From the NCBI GenBank assembly GCA_963971425.1, contig OZ020516.1, positions 13,318,593 to 13,382,592 of the forward strand: 64,000 bases of DNA. The letters are read 5' to 3'. The stretch comes from Bryoerythrophyllum caledonicum (taxonomy: Eukaryota > Streptophyta > Bryopsida > Pottiales > Pottiaceae). This document shows, piece by piece, positions 1-10,329 of this stretch. Positions within the stretch are counted from its first letter, which is position 1. Each line of letters begins with the position of its first letter. The notes beneath the pieces are model-generated. The model made no database searches. It was not told where the DNA came from and saw only the letters and a list, made by a program, of their open reading frames with translations. Both the position numbers and the translations under genes were made by a program.

Positions 1-680
1 CACTCACTACCAAATATCTTCCACTCCCTGCCGCTCACCCTTAACTCCAACTGCGGCACCGCCACTCACCCTAAATCCGAGTTAAACATATGCCCATTTC
101 ATACCCACGTTGCAAAGGTATATAGAATAAAAATATTGAAGTAAAAGCATAAAATCTTCAAAAAACATAGATAAGCTTTGTCAGACAAACACTAATATTT
201 TATTGTAAGAGAAATTTTAGAAATTGACCAAAGTAGATTTATTGACATTTTTGCACAATCCTTTCTAGTGAAGTTGTTGGTTAATAGTATAAAGATAAAA
301 GATGCAACGTTTACTTTAATTCTTACAAAGACTTCTTTCCCTTCTTCCATCTTAGAGCTTGAAAAAAACCCATTGCTTAAGGCAATTGTTATTGTCAGCA
401 TGAACTAAAGCTTTCAATTGTCAACTTCAAATACTAATCATCTTTGAAGTATAGTTCACCAAAGCTAAAAGTGTTCTTACACTTGGATGTGTAAACCTTA
501 AAGGTATCTTCCTATAGTAAAAAAAACCAAATTAAAAAATGCATTGACATTAGAGAACACTTCTTCTCCTCTTGTTCACAAGCAATCAATTGTAGGAAAC
601 CTTGTATGATCACCAAGCCCCGTGTACTAATATCTACGGTGCCGCTTCCAACTACTTTCCATTATTACATTCGCCTTCAT
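1..680. other. AT-rich spacer, nothing recognised
   Basis: No open frame with family resemblance, no RNA gene and no clear repeat structure was seen here. Short open frames look like chance frames in AT-rich DNA. Confidence 0.5.
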
Positions 681-682
681 TA

Positions 683-1084
683 GCCCGATGCACATGGTGC
701 GGATGAGCCTCCACTTGGGAGCCCCAACGATTGGTGATGGGCCCCACAAAACAAAACATAAATTTGGATAAATTTTAAATATGTAAATTGGTTCCCAGGT
801 GAAAACTCATTGGGAACTCTTTGGGAATATGGGAACGTGTTGGGAACGGTGGGAACGTAGTGGGGGAACACAATGGGAACTTTGGGGACAATGTGGGAAC
901 TCATTGGGAACATTGTGTAATAATATGGTTAAAAAGGTAAATGAGAAGAGGGTAACCATATGGTTTGGTTTGGAACCACATCGGATTAAACCCTAAACTC
1001 ATGTGGGCATGAGGAGCCAAACCCAAACTTTTAGGGACCATATGTGGGAGATGAAGCCCCATATGGTCGTCGTGTGCATCGGCC
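683..1084. mobile_element. Candidate MITE with short terminal inverted repeats
   Basis: The left end GCCCGATGCACA is nearly mirrored at the right end TGTGCATCGGCC, about 400 bp apart, and both outer flanks read TA. The interior is non-coding and carries an irregular GGGAAC array (about 785-925). The match is only 11-12 bp, so the ends are plausible but not secure. A TA duplication would suit a Tc1/mariner-type element; the family is an inference. Confidence 0.4.
785..925 (+). repeat. Irregular GGGAAC-rich tandem array
   Basis: The hexamer GGGAAC recurs about ten times at 8-20 bp spacing, usually as TGGGAAC. The spacing is uneven, so this is a degenerate simple repeat, not a unit-length satellite. 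It lies wholly inside the candidate MITE at 683-1084. Confidence 0.6.
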
Positions 1085-1086
1085 TA

Positions 1087-2100
1087 TTGCAGTGACTTGT
1101 AGATATCACCTGCATGCATATTCATTTCAAAAAAATTGCAAAATACCAAACAATTGTGCAAATACTTCCTACCTTTAAACTAGCTCTACTTTACCTCCGC
1201 CATCCTTGTCGTGAACTTATCCACCATATCAGACAGTAGGTCATTGATTTTCTTACCATCGTTCTTGGTGCAAATGCATAAGGTCGTACCACCTTCCCAT
1301 TGACTGTAAACAGCTGTTTTCATATCCAAGTGAACACACCTCAAGTCTCCAGGAAAAGGAACACCAGAAAATGGGGAAAGGTTCAACAATACGGCAATCT
1401 CTCATGGTCACACGGATGAAGATCAGGACAATTCAACTCACAATTTAATGAATGTTGTCATGTTCTGAAACAGACCGTCAGTGTACTCGTTGAAAGAGCC
1501 AGATGACTCATGGTTTCATGACACGATACGACATACAAATTCCATCTTCCAAAGACGTACAATTCTAATTCTCCTGGTGACTACAGGCTTTTCCCACAAT
1601 CTCAGGAGAAATCCATAGGTGGTCACTTTTGGAGCTATATGTAAATTCTGTGGACCTACAATTCATCATTGTTTGATCCACAGCCTAAATTAAGTTCCTT
1701 GGATCCGTACGCTTCCAATAAAAGAAGTGAGAATGTGTGCTTGAGTCTGACGAGCAAACTATAGTGATGTTTGTAGTGACTAGTCACAATGAAACATACC
1801 CACTGCATAAATGATGTTCTAATACTGATCTATTACACTTGTGGATGAAACCAAGCATGGTCACCTCCGTCGTCCATAAAGGATTAACCTTTAAACGTTA
1901 GAAGGTGCTAGTAGTAGCCACGATATTCTACATGTATGGTGTTGAATTTGAACATGATAAAGTTTAGATATTGAAATGACCTTCAAATGAAAGATATTAG
2001 TTGAAGGATCTTTAATCCAAAGGTGTAAGTCTTGCTAAACTTTAATACCTTTTTGTATACTATAGAGTAAAATACATGCCTATATGTACGATTCTCAACT
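1087..2100. other. Spacer with one weak coding-like fragment
   Basis: No gene recognised. A 67-residue open frame on the minus strand (1186-1389) has a protein-like composition, and GTAAGA inside it could be a splice donor, but I found no partner exon or family match. Confidence 0.35.
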
Positions 2101-2250
2101 AACAAATAAGAAGAACTCCGATCTTTGAAGGGGCCCAGAGTGAATAAAGTGTGTGTTTGTTCCACCACTAAATCCATGTCCATCGGACATAGGTTTAGTA
2201 ATATGGAACTACTCCCCCCTCTCGAAGGTAGACACTATGTAACCAAAATA
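2101..2250 (-). mobile_element. LINE 3'-tail fragment
   Basis: Read on the minus strand this matches the 3' end of the LINE at 10330-14460. It has the stem CCTATGTCC...GGACAT, then TTTAGTGGTGGAA, TTTATTCACTC and a CTTCTT end. It is a 5'-truncated copy, the usual product of LINE insertion. No coding part remains. Confidence 0.6.
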
Positions 2251-3011
2251 CTAACTTATAATGATAAATTCCTAAAGAACCATGACAATTTCTCACCAAA
2301 AAGACTTCAAAATTACTAATTCTAGTGTGATGAGTTAGGAAGGAATTTTTTTTCAAGGTTTTGACCATAGGATCTCAATTAAAAGTTCTAAAGTGACATA
2401 CTCACAAAATTTCATAAACTTTGAACACGCGGATTGAAAGATTATAGTGTTTGAAGTCAAGAAAAGGATTCCTTTTTTTCCGTGCTTTGAGTGGATCACC
2501 AAACTTTGACTTCACTTGATGTCAAAGTTTTGCACTACACAAGGTCTAAATCCTTTACCATTGTGTTAAGCATGATAATAGTTCCTTGTACACAAATTTT
2601 TAGAGGTAGAAAAGCGGTATTATAGCACATTCAATACAACTATGCAAGTAGTGGAGGTTCAAAAATTGCCAATTCACTTTTTAATTTTTTGTGAACTTGA
2701 AATGTTTTAGACTAAAAATCCAAATGGTGAATAAGAAGGTTTACATGCCATTTCTGAGGAACATTAGAGAAAATTTAGAGTTGGAGCAAGATGAACATCT
2801 ATTGAGACCAACACCTAGACATTCGATGCATGTATCAATGAGCTACTATGCTTTCCATGAAGTGGGGTCATAGTCAAATGTACCCATTGTATAGATAATG
2901 TTCGACATAACCTATAGTACTCGAAGATTATGCTAAGCCTCTTGAGCATGTAGGCCTTAAAGGGTTAATATTTATAGTAGGACCCTTGTTTTTTCTTCTC
3001 CCTTTTCTACT

Positions 3012-3862
3012 CTAAAGTGGAGCGATCCGTTTCCAATAACTTAAGCCAGTTGGGGTCTCAAATGATATTGTATGTCAAAAGAAATTACGTAGGAAGTTGC
3101 AAATCTAGGAATGAAAGACAACAAATATTTTTAAAAAAATTGATCTCAAAGATTTTGGAAATGATACAAAATTCAAAAGCCCAAAAACCACCAAAGCCCG
3201 TAGTTGTACTATAGAGTATGTAGTAGTTGTTATGAAGCCTTGGTGTAGTGGTTTGAGTCATGGGACACCCGTGAGGTGGTTGTAAGTTCAAGTCCCCACG
3301 GCAGTGTGGTGCCTACCACCATAATCCACCTAACTATGGTGGAGGGTCTCGAGACCTCATTGTATGGGTACCCAAAAAGCCCTTGGAGGAGATGTCATGT
3401 TGCTTGTCTATAAGGCACTTAGTCTAGAAAACCCTTTACCCTAGAAAGGGGCAAGTAGTCCTAAAACACTACCCTATGTCCCATGGCCATAGGCTTAGTG
3501 AAGAGAATGAACAAACACTATATTCACGCCGGTCTCAGATAGGGACCGGAGTTCTTCTTGTTGTTGTTGTTAAGACGTGGGTTAAATTTTGTGCCCTCCT
3601 TAACCATGCATAACCATCACATGCATGACCACTTCCGCACCCCCTTTCGAGACTTTTGAGGCAAGGCCACTAATGAGGAGCTCGCATGATAGCACAACCC
3701 AATTCCAATCACCCCAAAACCCAATACCAATACTGACTATTTTTAGTTACTAACATTTCGAGATTTTTTGAGCAGCTATCAGTTGACTTCACCATTGAAT
3801 GCATACTCTACTTAGCAGATTTGGGTGGGTGATCGGAATTGGGTAGCTCCACCTCACTCCCT
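3012..3862. mobile_element. Non-autonomous inverted-repeat element, split by a SINE
   Basis: A diverged copy of the 550-bp element at 58566-59115. Shared blocks include the stretch around TTGTATGTCAAAA, the run ending AAAGCCCAAAAACCA, TTTTGTGCCCTC, and the right end GATCGGAATTGGGT. The block order is interrupted at 3226-3573 by a SINE absent from the other copy. The left end is less well preserved than the right. Confidence 0.55.
3226..3573 (+). mobile_element. tRNA-derived SINE with LINE-like 3' tail
   Basis: The head reads like a pol III promoter: an A-box-like TGGTGTAGTGGTTTGAGTC, then about 35 bp later a B-box-like AGTTCAAGTCC. The 3' part carries the paired CCTATGTCC/GGCCATAGG and CCGG/ACCGG motifs seen at the 3' end of the LINE at 10330-14460, then a (GTT)n tail. 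A tRNA-like head plus a tail borrowed from a partner LINE is the classic design of a tRNA-derived SINE. It should depend on that LINE's reverse transcriptase. Exact ends are uncertain by about 10 bp. Confidence 0.7.
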
Positions 3863-4086
3863 GCCACTTGGAAGCACCCCAGCTGAACGTGACAACTGGT
3901 TTCCGGAGACAGTCTGATTTGGAAGCTCTGAGTGCCTGCTTCACTGCAAGAGCGAGGGATCATCGGCTTCTCTATCGTGTCGACAGAAGTTCATTTCTCG
4001 ATCTGGTGGTAGGCAGATCTTGAGGACTTTGTGGAGCTGTTGCCGCTGACGAGTTGAGAACACGCGGCGGCGGTGGTGAAGCTGGG
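3863..4086 (+). promoter_or_regulatory. Proximal 5' region of the starch synthase gene
   Basis: GC content rises here relative to the upstream repeats and a 5' leader probably lies within it, ending at the proposed ATG at 4087. I see no convincing TATA box, so the transcription start is not placed. Confidence 0.35.
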
Positions 4087-7000
4087 ATGGGCGAGGATCC
4101 GAAGATGGACGGTGCCGCCGCTGTGGAGGACTCGCCTGTGATGATCCGTAAGTAGATCAGGCCGATCGAGGATGCGTTCGACTACGTAGAAAAATTATGC
4201 ACGTTGTGTTACTCTAGAACAGTAGAGTTGGCCTCATTGATCTAGCATATGTAAGCATGATCGTTGTGAGCAGGCAACGGTCAGTTTTTTTTCCTAGGGG
4301 TTGTGTTACGGAGGATCTGTGCTCATTTTGGTTGCACATGCTTTTGTTGGCCTGGACGGAACGTCATTGATCTAGCATATGTAAGTATGATCGTTGCAAG
4401 CAGCCCCAGAGGCTCGACAGTCGGTTATTTTTTTCCGTAGGGGTTGTGTTACGGAGGACCTGTCGCTTGAGTGCTCATTTTGGTTGCACATTTTTTGTTT
4501 ATTTCCGGTGTTGCAGAAGCTGTGTCATCTCTGCAACGGCTCGGAATGGGAACGATGTCTGAAGAGACGCTTGCGAATGACGGTCACGTACGTCACCCAG
4601 GCAATACCTCCGCGTCGACTTCCATTTCAGGGTGTCGGTGGGAATTTCGAATGACAAGAGTTTCGGTTTCTGGTCGCTGTGCAGAGTATGATGAGCAACG
4701 ACGGACGTCACAGAAACGGACGTTTCGCCCCGACGCAAGTTCCTAGCGGACGAACCACGCCGGCCGCTGATTGTGAACATCAGAAGCAGGTGCAGAATCT
4801 CGGCGCTGACTTCCTTGACGGCCATGAACGACCACTGCCTGCCACCGAGAGGTAAAACTAGCTGGCATCATTTCTGTCTTCTTCCAAGGACGTCGGAATA
4901 GTGAAATATACCGCCATTGGTTATCTTCCCACTTGCCTTGATAAATGCTTTCGTTTCGCATCTCCATTTTGAATCCTGCTCTCAGGGGTTTTCTACATGA
5001 GTCTATTGTTTCAATTTCAGGCCAAGGTTCCATATTATGCACCTTGCAAGCGAAATGGCTCCCATAGCAAAGGTACTGACGTCGTGCATCACTCTCCTGT
5101 TGCTTCATTTACTCTCCTTCATCGCTTCATCTCCAAGCATTGATCGATGGGGCACTCTGTTTGTTGGAGAGCGATAGTCTGACCATGGCGTTGTGCGCGC
5201 TAGCTCATCAGGTGGGAGGTCTGGGAGACGTGGTGACTGGACTCGGGCGCGCGCTCCAGAAGAAGGATCACCGGGTGGAGGTCATCATTCCGAAATACAG
5301 CACCCTGGACTTGAGCGGCGTCAGGAATCTCAAGGTTTGCTGGCATTCTCAAACTGGTTTCAAAGGTGTCGTGAAGTCTTTGTGACCTCTGAAAATGTGC
5401 AGAAAATGAGCAAGCATTTTTACTCGGATTACGAGGGCGAGAAGCATATGAACTTTGTCTGGAGTGGCATGGTGGAAGGTAGTGCCTCCTACCGACTCGC
5501 CAGCTTGTGCTAGCTTCATTTCCGGGATTGTTGTTCTCGAGCTGGTTGTAACAAGTGCATTGATTGTGTCGGTGCAGGTCTGTTGGTGTACTTCATCGAC
5601 CCCCAGCACCCCGACAAGTTGTTCGACCGCGATTCCATCTACTGCCAGCCGGACGACTTCAAGCGCTTCACCTACTTCTCACGGGCGGCGCTCGAATTCA
5701 TGCTTCAGTTCGGCAAGACTCCCCACATCATCCACTGTCACGACTGGCCAGTCGCTCTCGTGGTAAGTAACTAGCGCTCGCAACTCCCTTATTGACAGCT
5801 CTGTTACTACTGCATCAATTCACTGGTGAAAGTGCTTTGCATCTGCAGGCGCCCCTGTACAAGAGCATTTACGCCAAAGCGGGCCTGAATGCGAAGATTG
5901 CTCTGACGTGTCACAACCTCGAGCCTCAAGGTAAGGGCTCGATGGAGGCGCTCATGTCGTGTGGCCTTCGCTTCAAAGCGCCGCTGCACAAGGATCACTT
6001 CCAGGACAACATCAAGGCCGACCAAATCAATGTCATGAAGGTGAGACACCTTGTAGGCCAGATGATTGCACTTCTAACATAGGGGTTGGATATCTGATGA
6101 GTTGAACGTGCAGAGCGGGCTCTTGTATTCGGACTTCGTGACAACAGTGTCACCGACGTACGCGAAAGAGGTGCTGACTCCCGACATGGGTGAAGGATTG
6201 CATACCACTCTAAGAGACATCACGAACAAGTTTTATGGTGTTGTGAACGGCATCGACGATCAGACATGGAATCCCGCGACGGACCCCCATCTGGACCACC
6301 ACTTCCGCAAAGGCGACATGGAGGGAAAGAGAATGCTCAAGGACAAGCTGCGCCAGAGCCTTGGGTTGTCAACTGAAGGAGTCGATGCAAACAAACCCCT
6401 TGTAAGCACATGCTTCTGTTCAGTGGTCGGATACAGTGTACATATGGTGTTAACTTCCATAGTACTTCTAATCTGCAACTTATTGGACTTGAAGAATTAG
6501 TTCGTTTGATGGAATCCTTGTGATTTTCCACAGGTTTGCTGCGTGTCGAGGTTGGTGCCTCAGAAGGGCGTGGACCTCCTTCGTTCGGCCATCTTCCACA
6601 CGCTAGAAAATGGTGGCCAATTCATTCTGCAAGGCACCAGTCAGGTTCCAGCCATCGAGGTATGACGTTTTTACTTTCATTTGATACGAATCAGTTGATT
6701 GTCATTATCTTCACTTGGAGAGCAGTGTCATGAAGATCATTTCCCGTGGCATTCAATATGCAGCCTCATTACTGAACCTGGAGCGTCTTGCTGTGCAGAA
6801 AGAGTTTGATGAGCTTGCAAGGGAGCTTGAAGGTCATACAGACGTGCGACTTCACTTGCAAGTTGACGAGGACCTCGCGCACAAGATTTACGCTGCGGCC
6901 GACATATTCGTGATACCATCCATGACCGAGCCATGCGGTCTGACCCAGGTCAGTTTGTCTGAATTGTTTCCAACAGTTAGAGAGTGGTTCGTAAGTTTGG

Positions 7001-7486
7001 CCACGTTGTTGGAATGTCCTCAGTGATGTTTTGTGCTCGTATGCCACTGAAATCCACGCAGATGTACTCCATGCGGTACGGGACCGTCCCCGTGGTGCGC
7101 AAGACCGGTGGACTGGCAGACACTGTCTTCGATGTGGACCAGAAGCATATTCCCGCGGACCAGCGCAACGGATTCACGTTTGTCGAACCCACTGAGGCTG
7201 TAAGTGATGCAAATTCCTCTCGCATCTGATCGATCTCTTTCAGTGAAAGCCTAACCATGAGTGGTGATCCTTCCTGTATGTGCTGAGTCCTTCTCTGTTG
7301 CAGGCTCTGGCAAGCGCTTTGGACCGGGCGTTGCGATACTACAAGGAGGAGCCGCAGTTCTGGGCAAAGCTTGTGGACAAAGTGCTGTCCACGGACATGA
7401 GCTGGGATGCTGCTCCAGTAGACAAATACATCAAGCTGTATGAGCACACTGTGAAGGAGGGCCACCCTCCTGCCTCCCTCAAGTGA
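4087..7486 (+). CDS. Soluble starch synthase, GT5 family (SSIII/SSIV-like), 13 exons
   Basis: Transfers glucose from ADP-glucose to the non-reducing end of alpha-1,4-glucan. Proposed exons: 4087-4147, 4517-4587, 4685-4851, 5021-5072, 5212-5334, 5403-5478, 5578-5762, 5849-6040, 6114-6401, 6534-6659, 6799-6948, 7062-7199, 7304-7486. All joins keep frame and give about 603 residues. The GT5 catalytic domain begins near residue 100 ([14 protein letters not shown]). It has the KVGGLGDVV motif (residues 117-125), IIHCHDWP (about 240), EPCGLTQ (491-497) and the second KTGGL (511-515), so both nucleotide-sugar motifs are intact. Wording around PQHPDK and [10 protein letters not shown] is closest, from memory, to SSIV/SSIII. 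The first three exons are the least certain. The acidic N-terminus does not look like a chloroplast transit peptide, and the long coiled-coil region usual for SSIV is absent. Confidence 0.92.
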
Positions 7487-8577
7487 TTTTTCCTAGACAA
7501 CTTGTCGTAAATGAGCAGAACATTCATGATCAAAAGATTTATCAGCCTTTTACTTGACAAACATCTAGTTGAGGAAGGTTTGGGCAGGTAGCTATGAGTT
7601 CAGGTTTCGGTAGGTAGTTACAAGTTCAATTTCAGGTAAGTTTTTTTTAGAGGTTTCTACTATAAATGGGCAATAACAGAAGCTGTGTGGGAGTACAATT
7701 TTTTTCCCCCTAAATTCAACATTTGATGGAAAAGTTAATAGTTAACTACTACAAGACACTCAAAAAATATTGTAAACTCTGATTGTGCGGATTGAAGATA
7801 CATGCATTTGAAGTGTGTAATGTAGTTTTTTCTTGGATTTGTGGAGAGTGTGGGAGCGATATGAGTAGAGAGTAGCTCTGAGAAACCTAGTGGGAGGGGG
7901 ATCGTGTGTTAGGCACATTTACGGAGCACTTTGCAATGAGAGGTGGCTAGGCTTCATTGTGCAACCCGTGTGCAATTTGTTATACTGCTAAAAAGGCTTC
8001 ATGATACAATAGGTGTTGAACTAGATTTGGATTTGATGTTGAAATTGTTGTAAAGTAGTAGGTTTGATCTGGTGTCAGACCGAGAGAGTGAATTGTGGCG
8101 GGGCTTGGTTTTGGCTTGGATCTCGCTAAGTTCCACCACCCTCACTACACAACTTAGAGACACATATCCAGATCTAAAGCTGGATCTTGATCCGGAGATG
8201 TACATGAGGCGCTCCATACCAACTTCCCCCCACTAGGACTTCATCAATAGATGACTCAACAAACCAGTGAAGTACTACGTCAACAATGCACACAACAAGA
8301 TCACCTTCGATACTCCAAGCTATCAGATACATCTCTCACTCATCTTACTTTTTATTTTCTATATTGCTACATGTTTTCTTACAAATGCAATAGCCTCTGA
8401 CAATCCAGAAATTCCTAGAAATGTATTCCTCTACGCACTTGGAAGAATAGGAAGTAGGTGCTTGAAGAGCATCAACCATGTGGGCTGTCGAATACATGAA
8501 ACAACCACAAATCATACACATACATGAACAGCGGAACACGCAACCTACAGCACATAAACACTCATGATAGAAGATCA
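7487..8577. other. Starch synthase 3' flank and spacer
   Basis: The 3' UTR must start here. No clear AATAAA-type signal stands out and no further gene was recognised. Sequence from about 8150 leads into low-complexity A/C-rich DNA. Confidence 0.4.
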
Positions 8578-8761
8578 GCAAGGCCCCACACAACACTCAA
8601 GGTACGTATGCTAACCCTACTCCATTATACCACTACTACTAATTGTGCTAGGAGAACAAAGCTACACAAGCAAGGCCCCACACAACATTCAAGGTACGTA
8701 TGCTAACCCTACCCATTATACCACTACTACTAACTACGCTAGGAGAACAGAGCTACACAAG
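8578..8761 (+). repeat. Two-copy tandem duplication, about 92-bp unit
   Basis: The unit starts GCAAGGCCCCACACAAC and runs through GGTACGTATGCTAACCCTA to a CTACACAA end. It occurs twice head to tail, at 8578-8669 and 8670-8761, with few differences. An ACAAGA/AGACAAG-rich degenerate stretch follows to about 8910. Confidence 0.7.
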
Positions 8762-9016
8762 AATCAACAATCCAACAACTCCAGCCACAAGCAGACAAGA
8801 GCAAGCATGAGCAGACAAGAACAGTACTTGAGCGCAACATGGACAAGAGCAACACATAGACACAAGCGACACACAGACAAGAATGACAAGAGCCAACAGA
8901 AAAGACAAATCAAACCGGCACCGCAACATAATAAGAAGGAAAATTGAGCAGCATAAAAACAAAACGAGTACGCAGACCATATCATCTTCAACGAGAAGCT
9001 AGGCCGAAGATCAAGC

Positions 9017-9500
9017 ATGGGCATGGCACAAAAAAAGTTTATTATGTTTCAAGAGGTTGTAGCGCTGTGCATGGTGTGTGATCGTGTGCAAGCGTCTTTT
9101 AACGCTCCAATGCCACAGTTGCAACCATTGCCAATTATGCGCTTGGAATATAAATGGAGCTTAGATTTTGCAAGTCCATTGCCAGTGACACCTCGACACA
9201 ACAAGAATGTGTTAATCGTGATTGAACATTTTTCGAAGTGGATAGAGTTGGTAACCTTGCCTGACAAGTTCAGTGAAGGAGCCGCTTATTCTTTCTTTGA
9301 TCGTATTTTGAGTCGCTTCAGAGCTCCAGCGGAAGTTCTCACAAACAAAGGACGCGAGTTTTTGGGTGAACTTCAAACGTTGTATGAGCAAGCGATGATA
9401 GACCACCGCACTACTTTTAAAGATCACCTCAAAGGGAATGGATTGGCAGAGTGCATGGTGCAAACCGTCAAGAGGGGCCTTCGGGCAAAAGGGGCGAGTA
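9017..9500 (+). mobile_element. Ty3/gypsy integrase-core fossil
   Basis: An open frame resembles a Ty3/gypsy integrase core: FSKWIELVTLPDK, then FGAPAEVLT-like and GNGLAECMVQT-like blocks typical of elements I associate with bryophytes and charophyte algae. Only this part of pol is recognisable, with no neighbouring reverse transcriptase or gag, so it is a fragment of a broken element. It abuts LTR sequence of the opposite sense (9498-10313). Confidence 0.75.
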
Positions 9501-10313
9501 AAGGGGTATTTGTAGACCAATTACTAAATGTTGTGGTCTGGATATTTATTTCTTTTCCCTAGCCTAGGTTGTTGAGTGGTTGATAGTTTCATTTATGAAC
9601 TATTATTTTCGTTGTTTACGGAGGCAACGGTGATAGTTTAGTCATCATTGCTCCGAGTTTGTCTCTAATTGTGCGCTTTCATATGTTGGCATGATGTTAT
9701 CTTTGAACAATGTATTTCTGTACAATAGCTGTCACGATCGGCGCATGGAGGTGATTGTGTACGTGGTTTTTGGTTAGAAACCACCTAAGAAGTTGTGGAG
9801 TTACCAGAAGGCGTGCAACTTAGCTCTAATTGGTGATTAGGGTTAGGGTTAGTGATGTGTGACGGCTAGGTCAACGGTGGTGTCTTTTGACACCTCATTT
9901 TCGGACTAGGAGCCTAAATGACCTCCACGTGTGTGGTCGAGGGAGACTCATCTTTCTCAAGTTGAGTCTTCCACGTGATGAGGTGAGGGTGTGTGTGCAC
10001 ACCGTTAGCTGCATCGTGATCATGCTTCAGCTCTTCAAGAGTAGCATGGACTTGACTATCATGTAGTTACAAGTGTTTTGTACTTCTTTATTAGTAAAGG
10101 GGTCCTTGTAGACCAATTACTAAATGTTGTGGTCTAGGTATTGATTTCTTTTCCGTAGCTAAGGTTGCTGAGTGGTTGATAGTTTCGTTTGTGAACTATT
10201 GTTTTTGTTGTTTACGGAGGCAACGGTGATAGTTTAGTCACCATTGCTCCAAGTTTGTCTCTAATTGTTTGTTGGCATGTTGTTATCTTTGCACAATGTG
10301 TTTGTGCACAACA
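9498..10313 (-). mobile_element. Ty3/gypsy-type LTR fossil with an extra partial LTR copy
   Basis: A full-looking LTR occupies 9730-10313 (584 bp, TG...CA). On the minus strand it runs from TGTTGTGCACAAAC to CGATCGTGACA. About 220 bp of the same LTR is present again at 9498-9727, directly next to the integrase fragment, giving a tandem partial-plus-full arrangement. The same LTR family recurs at 15559-16168. No matching 5-bp target duplication was found. The fossil is old; LTR copies differ visibly. Confidence 0.65.
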
Positions 10314-10329
10314 CACTACAAATCCAACT

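Noticed and set aside
6977-7465. A 162-codon minus-strand frame in the starch synthase gene
   Set aside because: Crosses introns and exons of a well-supported plus-strand gene; an antisense shadow.
9835-9855. Short telomere-like TTAGGG stretch
   Set aside because: Only two to three units, lying inside an LTR and not repeated at its other copy as an array; not a telomere.
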